The position numbers and the translations under genes were made by a program. The notes under the pieces are model-generated. The model saw only the letters and a program-made list of their open reading frames with translations, had not been told where the DNA came from and did no database searches. Positions 24,340 through 32,280 of a stretch of DNA of 58,605 nt are shown one piece after another. Each line of letters starts with the position of its first letter. The stretch's first letter is position 1. The stretch is from Nitrososphaerota archaeon (lineage in GTDB: Archaea > Thermoproteota > Nitrososphaeria > Nitrososphaerales > Nitrosopumilaceae): positions 1 through 58,605 of the forward strand of contig JACRJT010000001.1 of assembly GCA_016215465.1 (NCBI GenBank), in the 5' to 3' direction.

Positions 24340-25140
24340 ATGCAACCAATCCATGTACTCAGAGAAGCTTCAAGACTAGTCTACGAAAATGTAAAAAACC
24401 TGGCAGGAACCAAAGCGGCCGGAAAAGATCATGGGACTGGTGCGGGTGGAGACATTTCAAGAAAAATAGACATTGTTGCAGAAAAAACTGTTCTTGATTA
24501 TCTAAAAAAAATAAAATTCGATTGCGTTGTTCTCGGTGAGGAATGCGGTAGAGTAGAGATGTCAAAAAAGCCAGACGGGTTTGTAATAATGGATGCAATC
24601 GATGGTTCGGCAAACGCAGTCAGAGGACTTCCTTTCTTTTGCTGTTCGCTTGCGTTTGCAACAGAAAACAAGCTCAGCTCAATTACCGCAGGGGTTGTAA
24701 CTGACTTGTCCTCAGGTGACATGTATTGGGCAACAAAGGGCAAGGGCGCCTACTGCAACAAAAAGAAAATCCAAGTCCACAGGGAAAAACCAATCTACAA
24801 AATAGTAGGTGTTAATGTGTCCGGTGCAAAACCACAACTGGTAAAAAGAATTCAGCCGCTTTTTGAAAATTCAAACCACACAAGGCACCTCGGTGCAAAC
24901 GCACTTGAGCTTGCACTTTTTGCGCGAGGCTTGATGGATGTTTACGTTGACTTGAGAGAAAAGATTCGCGTGACAGACATGGCAGCAGGATATCTTATTG
25001 CAAAAGAAGCGGGAGGAATAATTTTGGATCAAAAAATGAAGCCGCTAGACTCGAATCTTGCTTACGAGACTAGGCTTTCATTCATAGCTGCAGCAAACAA
25101 TGAAATTCTTAGAGAAATTTCAAAGCAGCTGAAACTGTAA
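24340..25140 (+). CDS. Inositol monophosphatase / fructose-1,6-bisphosphatase family phosphatase
   Basis: A 266-residue metal-dependent phosphatase. The lithium-sensitive phosphatase signatures are present: the first metal Glu pair in LGEECG, the motif MDAIDGSANAVRG (family DPIDGT, here with Ala and Ser) and the C-terminal DMAAGYLIAKEAGG with the third metal Asp. Archaeal members often act on both inositol phosphate and fructose bisphosphate, so the substrate is open; gluconeogenesis or inositol-lipid synthesis are the candidates. A TATA-like stretch at 24311-24320 fits a leaderless ATG. It stands alone. Confidence 0.9.
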   Translation: MQPIHVLREASRLVYENVKNLAGTKAAGKDHGTGAGGDISRKIDIVAEKTVLDYLKKIKFDCVVLGEECGRVEMSKKPDGFVIMDAIDGSANAVRGLPFFCCSLAFATENKLSSITAGVVTDLSSGDMYWATKGKGAYCNKKKIQVHREKPIYKIVGVNVSGAKPQLVKRIQPLFENSNHTRHLGANALELALFARGLMDVYVDLREKIRVTDMAAGYLIAKEAGGIILDQKMKPLDSNLAYETRLSFIAAANNEILREISKQLKL

Positions 25141-25200
25141 TTTAGATAATAGTTTTTGATTTAGTCTGGCATGTAGTGTACGGGTTTAAAGAAAATAAAG

Positions 25201-25275
25201 CGCCCTCGGCGGGATTTGAACACGCGTCTCAGCCGTGACAGGGCCGAATTCTAGACCGGGCTATACTACAAGGGC
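25201..25275 (-). tRNA. tRNA-Asp (GUC)
   Basis: A 75-base tRNA: acceptor GCCCTTG/CGAGGGC with one G-U pair, anticodon stem CGGCC/GGCTG around CTGTCAC (anticodon GUC), discriminator G. The T-stem GCGTG/CCCGC has a U52 x C62 mismatch in an otherwise standard arm, which is odd for a functional tRNA. Confidence 0.93.
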
Positions 25276-25370
25276 TTGAGTCTTTATGTAAAAATTCCTT
25301 TTTTAAAGTTTACATCTGGTGTTAAAGACTACTAAAAGACTAAATTATACACGATTGGCAAAACTGCGAA

Positions 25371-25444
25371 GGGTTCGTAGCTCAGCCAGGTAGAGTACCG
25401 GACTTTTAATCCGGCTGTCCGGGGTCCGAATCCCCGCGAACCCG
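25371..25444 (+). tRNA. tRNA-Lys (UUU)
   Basis: A 74-base tRNA with acceptor GGGTTCG/CGAACCC, anticodon stem CCGGA/TCCGG around CTTTTAA (anticodon UUU), T-stem CGGGG/CCCCG and discriminator G. A TATA-like AAATTATAC lies about 25 bases upstream. A T-run (CTCCTTTTTT) about ten bases downstream may be its terminator. Confidence 0.95.
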
Positions 25445-25552
25445 CTTCAATAGCTCCTTTTTTGGGATTAGTTGTGAAATAGAGACGTGTTTTTGAAAAA
25501 CATCAGCCAATAAAGACAAATCAAGAGTTCAGATTTTCTGTCACAAAGACGC

Positions 25553-27010
25553 CTAGACTAGCGACTTTACTTTTTTTGAAAGAGAGTCTAGCGATAATAT
25601 CACTTCGTTGCTTCGCTTTACGACACCTGTCTTGTACGTATTGACCTTTGTCTTTCTGTTCAAAACCATTCTTTTTTGTTCGGAAATTCCTGAAGAGCCC
25701 TGAGAGGTCCTGTTTTTCAGCGAGGATTCTGCGTCAATTGATGTAATTATTTTTAGTATCTTCTTAGAGTCAAAGTCTTTTTCTTTCAATGATTTGTTGA
25801 TTTCTGTCAGGGTTAGTTGTGAGAGAGATTTTTTTGATTCATATGCGGTCTGGACTAGCTGGCCTACAATTTTATGAGTCGTCCTAAATGGCAATCCCTC
25901 TTTTACTAGTGCCTCTGCCACATCAAGTGCAGTCAGGTATCCGGAATTTGCAACCTTTTTCATTTTTTCCTTATTGACCTTTAGTGTAGCAAACATTGCG
26001 TTTATCACAAGCAGTGCAGATATTGCAATTTTTGATGTTGACCACACTGATGGTTTGATTTCTTGCAAGTCCCGCCCATATCCAGATGCAAGTCCCTTTA
26101 CAGTAGTCAAGACTGCCACCAGGTTTCCTATCACTCGTGCTGTCTTTCCTCGCGTTAGCTCCAAAATGTCTGGATTTTTTTTCTGAGGCATCACACTTGA
26201 CGGTGATGAAAACTGATCAGACAGCTCAACAAATGAGAATTCAGAAGTTGACCAGATTATCAGATCCTCAGATATACGACTAAGATTTGTCATCAGAATA
26301 GTTACAGTACTCATGTATTCTGCAACCACATCTCTGCCGCTTGTTGCATCAATTGAATTTTCTACCAGTCCCTTAAAGCCAAGCATCCTTGCAGTGCTGT
26401 TTCTGTCAATTGGAATGCTTGTTCCACCTATCGGTCCTGCCCCAAGGGGGGACTCGTTTACTCTTCCATAAGTCGCATAGAGTCGGTCCAAGTCGCGAAA
26501 CAAAACGTCAGAATACGCAAGCAAATAGTGCGAAAAAGTGCCAATCTGTGCCTGCTGGAGGTGCGTATAAAGGGGCATTGGTGTGTTTGTGTGTTTTTCT
26601 GAAAGTGCGACTAGTGTTTCTATTGTATCTAGTATGCATTTGCACAAAATGTTAATGTCATCACGAATTTTCATGCGAAGGTCAAGTGCCACCTGATCGT
26701 TGCGGGACCTGGCAGTGTGCATCTTGCCGCCTACTTTGACTCCAGTTTTTTTTATGACAAGTGTCTCTATTAGTTCGTGAATGTCTTCTGCAGAAGAATT
26801 ATTTTGAAATTTTTCTTTTTTTAGTTTTTCTAACGCTTGAAGAATTTTTTTAATTTCTAGTTTGGTTATGATTTTATTTTCATAAAGCATTATTGCATGA
26901 GCTTGACTTCCAATGATATCATAGAATGCAATTTCAGAATCGTCAGAAATTGAAGAAACATAATCAAGTGTTTGCTTGCCAAGGTTTTGGTCTAGTCGTG
27001 ACCGATACAT
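25553..27010 (-). CDS. argH: Argininosuccinate lyase
   Basis: Splits argininosuccinate into arginine and fumarate, the last step of arginine synthesis. A fumarase/aspartase superfamily enzyme of 485 residues from the ATG at 27010, starting MYRSRLDQNLG. It has the superfamily signature SSVMPQKKNPD (catalytic Ser) and the helix TARSRNDQVALDLRM with the substrate-binding Ser/Arg/Asn. An in-frame start further upstream would run through the shared promoter and is rejected. It is divergent from the MIP18-family gene, with 49 bases between the two starts. Confidence 0.96.
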   Translation of the reverse strand: MYRSRLDQNLGKQTLDYVSSISDDSEIAFYDIIGSQAHAIMLYENKIITKLEIKKILQALEKLKKEKFQNNSSAEDIHELIETLVIKKTGVKVGGKMHTARSRNDQVALDLRMKIRDDINILCKCILDTIETLVALSEKHTNTPMPLYTHLQQAQIGTFSHYLLAYSDVLFRDLDRLYATYGRVNESPLGAGPIGGTSIPIDRNSTARMLGFKGLVENSIDATSGRDVVAEYMSTVTILMTNLSRISEDLIIWSTSEFSFVELSDQFSSPSSVMPQKKNPDILELTRGKTARVIGNLVAVLTTVKGLASGYGRDLQEIKPSVWSTSKIAISALLVINAMFATLKVNKEKMKKVANSGYLTALDVAEALVKEGLPFRTTHKIVGQLVQTAYESKKSLSQLTLTEINKSLKEKDFDSKKILKIITSIDAESSLKNRTSQGSSGISEQKRMVLNRKTKVNTYKTGVVKRSNEVILSLDSLSKKVKSLV

Positions 27011-27031
27011 CAAACTAGGGATTATAATGGT

Positions 27032-27039
27032 TATATATA
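27032..27039. promoter_or_regulatory. Symmetric TATA box between argH and the MIP18-family gene
   Basis: TATATATA is its own reverse complement and is centred 25-26 bases from the argH ATG (27010, minus) and 24-25 bases from the other ATG (27060, plus). One element could serve both directions and give leaderless transcripts on both sides. A second A/T box (ATTATAAT, 27021-27028) is nearer argH. Confidence 0.5.
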
Positions 27040-27059
27040 GCATAGACGCTTTGCCGCAT

Positions 27060-27386
27060 ATGACTCAGGATTTACAAGAGTTGAGAAGAAAAATTTTTGA
27101 CGAATTATCTGGAATTGTAGATCCGGAGATAAACACCTCAATTACTGATCTAGAGTTGGTGGACAATGTAGACATTGCAGATACTGCAGTAAAGGTAGAC
27201 TTGCACCTGACAAGCCCGTTTTGTCCTGCGGTATTTGGTTTTAAGATTGCACAAGACGTTCATGACAATCTTCTAAAGATAGACGGAGTTAACGACGTAA
27301 AGGTAAACGTCTCAAATCATTTCATGGCAGAACAAATCAACAACCAAGTAAACAACAGCGCAAACCCAAAAAAGCCAGCGTCTTAG
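27060..27386 (+). CDS. MIP18/SufT-family (DUF59) iron-sulfur assembly protein
   Basis: A 108-residue protein of the DUF59 family, which helps deliver iron-sulfur clusters to target proteins. It shows IVDPEINTSITDLELV (about 16-31), the family signature, and TSPFCPAVFGF, where the Cys corresponds to the conserved reactive Cys. The ATG at 27060 is 24 bases downstream of the symmetric TATA box; longer frames upstream are rejected. It is convergent with sdhB with one base between the stops, next to a major Fe-S consumer. Confidence 0.88.
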   Translation: MTQDLQELRRKIFDELSGIVDPEINTSITDLELVDNVDIADTAVKVDLHLTSPFCPAVFGFKIAQDVHDNLLKIDGVNDVKVNVSNHFMAEQINNQVNNSANPKKPAS

Positions 27387-27387
27387 A

Positions 27388-28152
27388 TTATTTCTTAAAC
27401 CCAAGCAGATGGCCACGGAGCATTTGTATTCCCATTGCAGGATCAACTCCTTTTGGACATACTTGGCTGCAGGAGCCGGCAAAATGACATCGCCAAATTC
27501 CGTGCGAATCATCAATAATCTTTAGCCTTTCATTTTTGCCCTTGTCCCTATTATCCGCAACGTATCTGTATGCCTGTGTAAGCGCCTGCGGTCCCAAAAA
27601 CGAGGAATCCGTAGCCATCGTAGGACATGCCGAATTGCACAATCCGCATTTTATACAGTTTGCAAACTGGATGTATTCTTCAACTTGTTCGGGGGTTTGG
27701 AGAAATTCCTTTGTATTTGTCGTAATCTCAGAATCCTCCCTTATGATGAAAGGCTTCATTTCTTTATGAGTGTCAAACATTCTTTCAAGATCAACAACAA
27801 GATCCCTTACTATTGGATAGTTGTTCATCGGTTCCACAGTGATAACGTCAGAGTTTAGTTCTGAAATTTTTGTAAAGCACGCAAGTCGCGGTCGTCCGTT
27901 GATTTTCATTCCGCAAGAGCCGCACGAGGCCTGTCTGCAAGAATAGCGTACAGCTACTGAATGATCCAAGTGTTTTTTCACATCCAAAATTGCATCTAAA
28001 ACCGTAGTCCATCTTTCATATGACACTTGGAAATTTACAAACTGGGTTCCAGAGTCGTGCTCTGGATTGAATTTTGCCATCCTCAGTGTCACTGTCTTTG
28101 ATGAAGAAGATTCAGCTGAGGATTGTTCTTCTACAATTTGCGGGTCAGTCAT
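27388..28152 (-). CDS. sdhB: Succinate dehydrogenase iron-sulfur subunit
   Basis: A 254-residue subunit that wires electrons from flavin to quinone. The 2Fe-2S ligands are Cys72, 77, 80 and 92 (SCRQASCGSCG), the 4Fe-4S ligands Cys166, 169, 172 and then Cys232-type closure (CIKCGLCNSACP), and the third cluster uses Cys176, 222 and 228 (RCHFAGSCSQVCPKG). All are present. The first 20 residues are a Ser-rich leader without known function. Last gene of sdhACDB, one base after sdhD. Confidence 0.96.
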   Translation of the reverse strand: MTDPQIVEEQSSAESSSSKTVTLRMAKFNPEHDSGTQFVNFQVSYERWTTVLDAILDVKKHLDHSVAVRYSCRQASCGSCGMKINGRPRLACFTKISELNSDVITVEPMNNYPIVRDLVVDLERMFDTHKEMKPFIIREDSEITTNTKEFLQTPEQVEEYIQFANCIKCGLCNSACPTMATDSSFLGPQALTQAYRYVADNRDKGKNERLKIIDDSHGIWRCHFAGSCSQVCPKGVDPAMGIQMLRGHLLGFKK

Positions 28153-28153
28153 T

Positions 28154-28501
28154 TTATGTCATCCCCATGCTTGTCATCAATATAGTTCTTGAACCATATG
28201 CTATCAATATTGCCATCGATGCAAGGCACCCATAGGTTACTACCTTTTCGTATGACTTGCCTTGTTTTAGCTCAAGCAGAATAACACGCAATCCGTTAAA
28301 TCCGTGAACTGAAAGCAGCACCAGAATTAGTTCAAGCATTATGGCATATGGCACAAACTTGTAGTTTGCAACCACGTTTTCATATTCGAGTGAGTCTCCA
28401 AAGCTCATCATAGTTATCCTGTACAGAATGTGAACTGCGACTAGAACAACTGCGCCAAGCGCGGTTCCATAATGAATTTTCATTATTATGCTTTCGCGCA
28501 T
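28154..28501 (-). CDS. sdhD: Succinate dehydrogenase membrane anchor subunit D
   Basis: A 115-residue protein with three predicted membrane helices. It carries histidines in or near helices (KIHYGTALG, VAVHILYRI, SVHGFNGLRV) that could bind heme; the last, His-Gly-x-x-Gly-Leu-Arg, resembles the SdhD signature. It lies two bases from sdhC and one base from sdhB. It anchors the enzyme and forms part of the quinone site. Confidence 0.88.
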   Translation of the reverse strand: MRESIIMKIHYGTALGAVVLVAVHILYRITMMSFGDSLEYENVVANYKFVPYAIMLELILVLLSVHGFNGLRVILLELKQGKSYEKVVTYGCLASMAILIAYGSRTILMTSMGMT

Positions 28502-28503
28502 TT

Positions 28504-28935
28504 TTATTCACCAAATAGTACGCTCAAGCCATACATCATTGCAAGAGCGGCGATTCCTATCGAGGCATAAATGCAAAGTTTGTTTTTCATATTCTGTGAG
28601 TTTGGCAGGTACGGGTAATCAGGTCTTGTCGGTTTTCCAACCCCTATTCCTCCATGAGCAAACATCAGTCGCATTCCGTTTGCAGTATGAAACACGCACA
28701 TTCCAATAACCAAAGTCAAGAATACGTGACCTTGTGTTGTTTGTGTTAGTTCTAACATCGAGTCCCACGCGGCTTTTCCGCTCAGTATAGAACTTGTCTC
28801 ATAGATGTGACCGATAAAATATGCAAGCAGACCAAGTCCAGTGATTCTCATCAGCCAATATGAAACTCGCTCTATTCCGTATCTGCCAGGGTTTGCCATC
28901 CCCTTGATCCCTTCTTTGTTTTCGTTTCTTTTCAT
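28504..28935 (-). CDS. sdhC: Succinate dehydrogenase cytochrome b subunit C
   Basis: A 143-residue anchor subunit. After an N-terminal charged segment, RYGIERVSYWLMRITG resembles the SdhC start (usual S-x-x-x-R-x-S/T-G). Three helices follow, with histidines in YFIGHIYE and CVFHTANGMR; the latter is at the expected heme-ligand site. Its ATG directly follows the sdhA stop, so the two are translated in series. Confidence 0.88.
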   Translation of the reverse strand: MKRNENKEGIKGMANPGRYGIERVSYWLMRITGLGLLAYFIGHIYETSSILSGKAAWDSMLELTQTTQGHVFLTLVIGMCVFHTANGMRLMFAHGGIGVGKPTRPDYPYLPNSQNMKNKLCIYASIGIAALAMMYGLSVLFGE

Positions 28936-30648
28936 CTAGTATTTTCTCTCCACAGGCTGGTATCTCGTTATGGTAACTGGATGTTTTTTCATGATTGGCT
29001 CCTTTGGATCATAGTAAGCAAGTGTATGATGTAAAAAGTTTGCATCGTCTCTCTGCGGATAATCAAGTCGCGCGTGAGAGCCACGCGATTCACGTCTGTT
29101 AATTGCCCCAACCAATACAACTTCTGCAACTCGGAACATTGAATCAAGCTCCATAACATTTGTAAAGTTTGTGTTGTATTCCTTTGCTTTATCGTCCACG
29201 CGTTTCCAAGTTTTAGTTTTGAGTTCGCGTAATTTCTTGAGTCCTTCAACTAGGTCAGACTCCGTTTTAAACACGTATGCTTTGTCATTCATAATATCAG
29301 TCAGTTCTTGTCGTATCTCGTATGGATTGTATTCTCCCTGACCCCTGAAAACGCCATCGTAGATTCTTTTTTCTTCTAAGGTAACCAAATGGTGTGGAAA
29401 TTGCGATGACGGTTTGCTATTCATTGCATGTTTTGCGGCAAGTGCTCCAGTAATTTTGCCCCAGACAATACATTCAGATGTAGAATTAGCGCCAAGTCTG
29501 TTTGCTCCATGTACGCTATTGCATGCAGCCTCTCCTGCAGCCCAGACGCCTTTTAGCTCAGTCGCACCATCAATGTTAGTGTGTATTCCGCCCATCATAT
29601 AATGACAGACAGGTCTTATGTCCAGCATTTCCTGTGCCGGATCAATTCCTGAGAATTTGATAGATATTTCGCGAATTGCTCCAAGTTTTTCTTTAATGAC
29701 TTCATCGCCCAAATGTCTCAAGTCTAATTTCATACATTCAACACCGCTTTCATGCATGAAGCCGCGTCCTTCTCTAATTTCTGTCATAATGGATCGAGAG
29801 ACAATATCACGTGGTGACAATTCCATCTTTCCTGCGGCGTATCGTTTCATGAATCGTTCTCCGTCTTTGTTGATAAGATATCCTCCTTCTCCCCTAGCTG
29901 CCTCTGTGATCAGAATACCAGACGGTAAGATTCCAGTTGGATGGAATTGAACAAATTCCATATCTTTTAGTGCCATGCCTGCCCGGTAGGCCATATCAAG
30001 GCCATCAGGAGTAGACGAGTAAGCGTATGTCGCAAAACTGTATAGTCTTCCAGCACCGCCAGATGCAATGATCAGAGATTTTGCTTTGATTTGATAAAAT
30101 GTTCCACTTGAGATTTGTATTGCAGTCACCCCCATGAACTGTTGACCATCATGAATTATACTTGTGACAAACCACTCGTTTAGAAATTCAATGTTATCAA
30201 ATTTTTGGCAAGTATCATACAAGGTCTGCATCAAAAAGAATCCAACTTTATCGGATGCAAATGTGGCGCGAGGAAAACTGTAACCGCCGAACGGTCTTTG
30301 GGCAATTTTTCCATCCTTTCTTCTTGACCAAGGCATTCCCCAGTGTTCCAATTGGTAGATCTCCCTTGGCATTTCTTTGCACAGTAGATCTGCAACATCT
30401 TGGTCTGCCAAAAAGTCGCTTCCCTTTACGGTATCATAGACATGTGACTCTATGTTATCTCCTTCATCCTCAAAGAGAACTGCGGCAGTACCCCCCTCGG
30501 CAGAAACAGAGTGAGAACGCATGACTTGGACTTTGGAGATCACTCCAATCTTAATTGACGGACTTGTTTTTGCAGCCTCGATTGCAGCACGCAGACCTGC
30601 AAGACCAGAACCTACTATCAACAAATCATATTCAATAGAATCTACCAT
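28936..30648 (-). CDS. sdhA: Succinate dehydrogenase flavoprotein subunit
   Basis: Oxidises succinate with covalent FAD on the cytoplasmic face of the membrane. It has 570 residues with GSGLAGLRAAIEA at the N-terminus (FAD loop), SHSVSAEGGTA with the flavin-linked His, QFHPTGI, a catalytic Arg in TEIREGRG and CHYMMGGIHTN. The C-terminus RESRGSHARLDYPQRDD is typical. It is the first gene of the operon; a TATA-like stretch (30672-30683) lies 24-35 bases upstream, back to back with padR. Confidence 0.96.
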   Translation of the reverse strand: MVDSIEYDLLIVGSGLAGLRAAIEAAKTSPSIKIGVISKVQVMRSHSVSAEGGTAAVLFEDEGDNIESHVYDTVKGSDFLADQDVADLLCKEMPREIYQLEHWGMPWSRRKDGKIAQRPFGGYSFPRATFASDKVGFFLMQTLYDTCQKFDNIEFLNEWFVTSIIHDGQQFMGVTAIQISSGTFYQIKAKSLIIASGGAGRLYSFATYAYSSTPDGLDMAYRAGMALKDMEFVQFHPTGILPSGILITEAARGEGGYLINKDGERFMKRYAAGKMELSPRDIVSRSIMTEIREGRGFMHESGVECMKLDLRHLGDEVIKEKLGAIREISIKFSGIDPAQEMLDIRPVCHYMMGGIHTNIDGATELKGVWAAGEAACNSVHGANRLGANSTSECIVWGKITGALAAKHAMNSKPSSQFPHHLVTLEEKRIYDGVFRGQGEYNPYEIRQELTDIMNDKAYVFKTESDLVEGLKKLRELKTKTWKRVDDKAKEYNTNFTNVMELDSMFRVAEVVLVGAINRRESRGSHARLDYPQRDDANFLHHTLAYYDPKEPIMKKHPVTITRYQPVERKY

Positions 30649-30671
30649 TTTCTATCATCAACTGCTAAAAA

Positions 30672-30683
30672 TCCGATAAATAT
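30672..30683 (-). promoter_or_regulatory. TATA-like box of the sdh operon
   Basis: On the minus strand CATATTTATCGG lies about 30 bases before the sdhA ATG. The core ATTTATCG recurs in the divergent padR promoter (30727-30734). Confidence 0.5.
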
Positions 30684-30722
30684 GTGTTGTAAATCTGGTT
30701 TGTAAGGAATCTTTCGAAATGA

Positions 30723-30754
30723 TTATATTTATCGCTAGCGATATCACTAGCGAT
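30723..30754 (+). promoter_or_regulatory. padR promoter with tandem palindromic operator over the start codon
   Basis: A TTATATTTA box (30723-30731) is centred 26 bases before the padR ATG at 30753. Immediately after it come ATCGCTAGCGAT (30731-30742, a perfect palindrome) and ATCACTAGCGAT (30743-30754, 11 of 12 bases the same), and the second copy contains the first bases of the ATG. A dimeric regulator bound here would block the TATA/start region, so autoregulation by PadR is the simplest reading. Confidence 0.65.
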
Positions 30755-31259
30755 GGTAGGAGAGTGGCTTCAAAGAGTCGGAAGTTCGATACCAAGGGGA
30801 TTCTCAAGATATTTCATTTTGGAATTATTGACAACAAAACCATACACTGGCAAAGAGATCATTGATGCGGCAACTCAGCAAAGCGACGGCAAGTGGAAGC
30901 CGTCTCCGGGTCTCATTTATCCACTGCTTGGAAGACTCTTAGATGAAGGCCTAATTGAGGAATCAAAAGACGGCAAGTACCAGATAACAAAAAAGGGAAA
31001 AGACACATCAGATGATTTGCAAACAGTCAACAAGATAATAAAAAATCAGCTTGACGTGTTGTTAAGAATTGGAAATGTCGGACGATTTGCGACAATGGAC
31101 GTGCTTGAGAGAATGAGCATGATGGGCTCAAGCCTTAGCTCAAATGTCATTAAAATGACAAAGGAGGAAACTCAGAAATACAGAAAATTCTTAGAATCAG
31201 AGCTCAAAAAACTGGACGAAAAAGAAGGCAGTCATGGTAAAGAAATCAAAATAGATTAG
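30753..31259 (+). CDS. PadR-family transcriptional regulator
   Basis: A 168-residue DNA-binding protein. The winged-helix domain (about 15-90) shows RYFILELLTTKPYTGKEI, the recognition segment PSPGLIYPLLGRLLDEG and the wing DGKYQITKKG, all PadR-like. The C-terminal helical half (95-168) has a Met-rich stretch (MDVLERMSMMGSS) and a charged end, and would dimerise. It is divergent from sdhA with 104 bases between the starts, so the sdh operon is a possible target, but the palindromes lie at padR itself. Confidence 0.92.
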   Translation: MVGEWLQRVGSSIPRGFSRYFILELLTTKPYTGKEIIDAATQQSDGKWKPSPGLIYPLLGRLLDEGLIEESKDGKYQITKKGKDTSDDLQTVNKIIKNQLDVLLRIGNVGRFATMDVLERMSMMGSSLSSNVIKMTKEETQKYRKFLESELKKLDEKEGSHGKEIKID

Positions 31260-31286
31260 GACTTTAGTTTTTAAAAAAGTAGTTTG

Positions 31287-32108
31287 TTATCGTGCTGCAA
31301 CCATTCCGCGATCTCGTAATAATTCTGCAGTGTATGTAGACACGCAAGCTGGCGCGCCAGTTGCTGAGCGTATGACTAGCTCAAATCCTTCTCTGCATTC
31401 AACCTGAGAGGGCGATTTTTTCATTTGTTTTAATGGGGCAAGCACTTTTTGTACTGGCGGCGGTTGCTTCTTCTCAATTATTGGGTCTCCAGTTACGACT
31501 AGGGCATCAAAAAAGACGTTTGTTCTAGTATTTCTTTTTGCATCCATTGTCTGAACAATTATGTCTGAGACGGCAGTTGGTTTTGTCACTTTAAATGAGA
31601 TATCAATGGCTGTTCGATATGAGTCAATTTCAGTTGTCTTTATGGCTACGTCTTTAAGTATGCCATTAGGATCTGTGACAACGGATGTTTTTGAAACATC
31701 GGAGTCTTGTAAAAGAGGTTCTTTCAAAATTGCGTCAAATCTCTGCTTGAATGACATTGTAGCCAAAATGTTTACGTGTCGGTCATCTGCGTAGTCACCG
31801 ATAGACAGAGAGACATCTTGAAGATATCCAGCACCACTGTTTTCGAATGCGACGAGTCGCATCTTGACTAGATCACCAGTTCTAACTTTTGTTGTTGGTA
31901 GAGTCTGAGTCAATTCATCAACATCAAACGATTTTCCATCGATGATTAATCCTTTTTCAACAAGTCGCTTTCCCTCGTATGTAACTCCCAATGTTGGTGC
32001 TTCGCAATCTCTTCTGCATCCAGTATCAGCAAACGCATTTACCGTAAGTAAAGAGATTGATGCTAAGACAGATACGGCAATTATTAATTGAAAAAGGGTC
32101 TTTGCCAT
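31287..32108 (-). CDS. Secreted protein, duplicate A of a thaumarchaeal family
   Basis: A 273-residue protein from the ATG at 32108. A Sec signal peptide covers about 1-26 (hydrophobic core, cleavage likely after AFA). The mature part begins with two cysteines in GCRRDCEAPTLGV, followed by a beta-rich domain with repeated threonine-valine strands. A Pro/Lys-rich linker (KKQPPPVQKV) leads to the C-terminal unit CREGFELVIRS...APACV. The four cysteines could form two disulfides. Substrate or function is unknown; an exported surface or electron-transfer accessory is possible. A TATA-like box (near 32127-32140) fits a leaderless ATG. It shares a 60-base identical patch with its neighbour. Confidence 0.85.
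   Translation of the reverse strand: MAKTLFQLIIAVSVLASISLLTVNAFADTGCRRDCEAPTLGVTYEGKRLVEKGLIIDGKSFDVDELTQTLPTTKVRTGDLVKMRLVAFENSGAGYLQDVSLSIGDYADDRHVNILATMSFKQRFDAILKEPLLQDSDVSKTSVVTDPNGILKDVAIKTTEIDSYRTAIDISFKVTKPTAVSDIIVQTMDAKRNTRTNVFFDALVVTGDPIIEKKQPPPVQKVLAPLKQMKKSPSQVECREGFELVIRSATGAPACVSTYTAELLRDRGMVAAR
31345..31404. repeat. 60-base identical patch, copy 1 (C-terminal end of duplicate A)
   Basis: Identical over 60 bases to 32339-32398. It encodes the C-terminal CREGFELVIRS...APACV unit on the minus strand. The flanking coding sequence has diverged in both amino acids and silent sites. Confidence 0.95.
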
Positions 32109-32280
32109 CAAATTCTAGTTAAGATGGATATAATTAAAGCCTACGCGGATTATCGTCATAGTTCAAACCATTAGAGTAAAAACGAATGAAAAAGGAAACA
32201 ATTAGGCAAAGAAATCAAAAAAACAGCATTAATTAAAAATTTAATTTTGAAAAATAAAAGAAAGTGTGTAAAGCGCTTTT

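Noticed and set aside
25488-25502. Near-perfect palindrome TGTTTTTGAAAAACA considered as a hairpin terminator
   Set aside because: The A/T-only stem with almost no loop is weak, and archaeal terminators are mainly U-runs.
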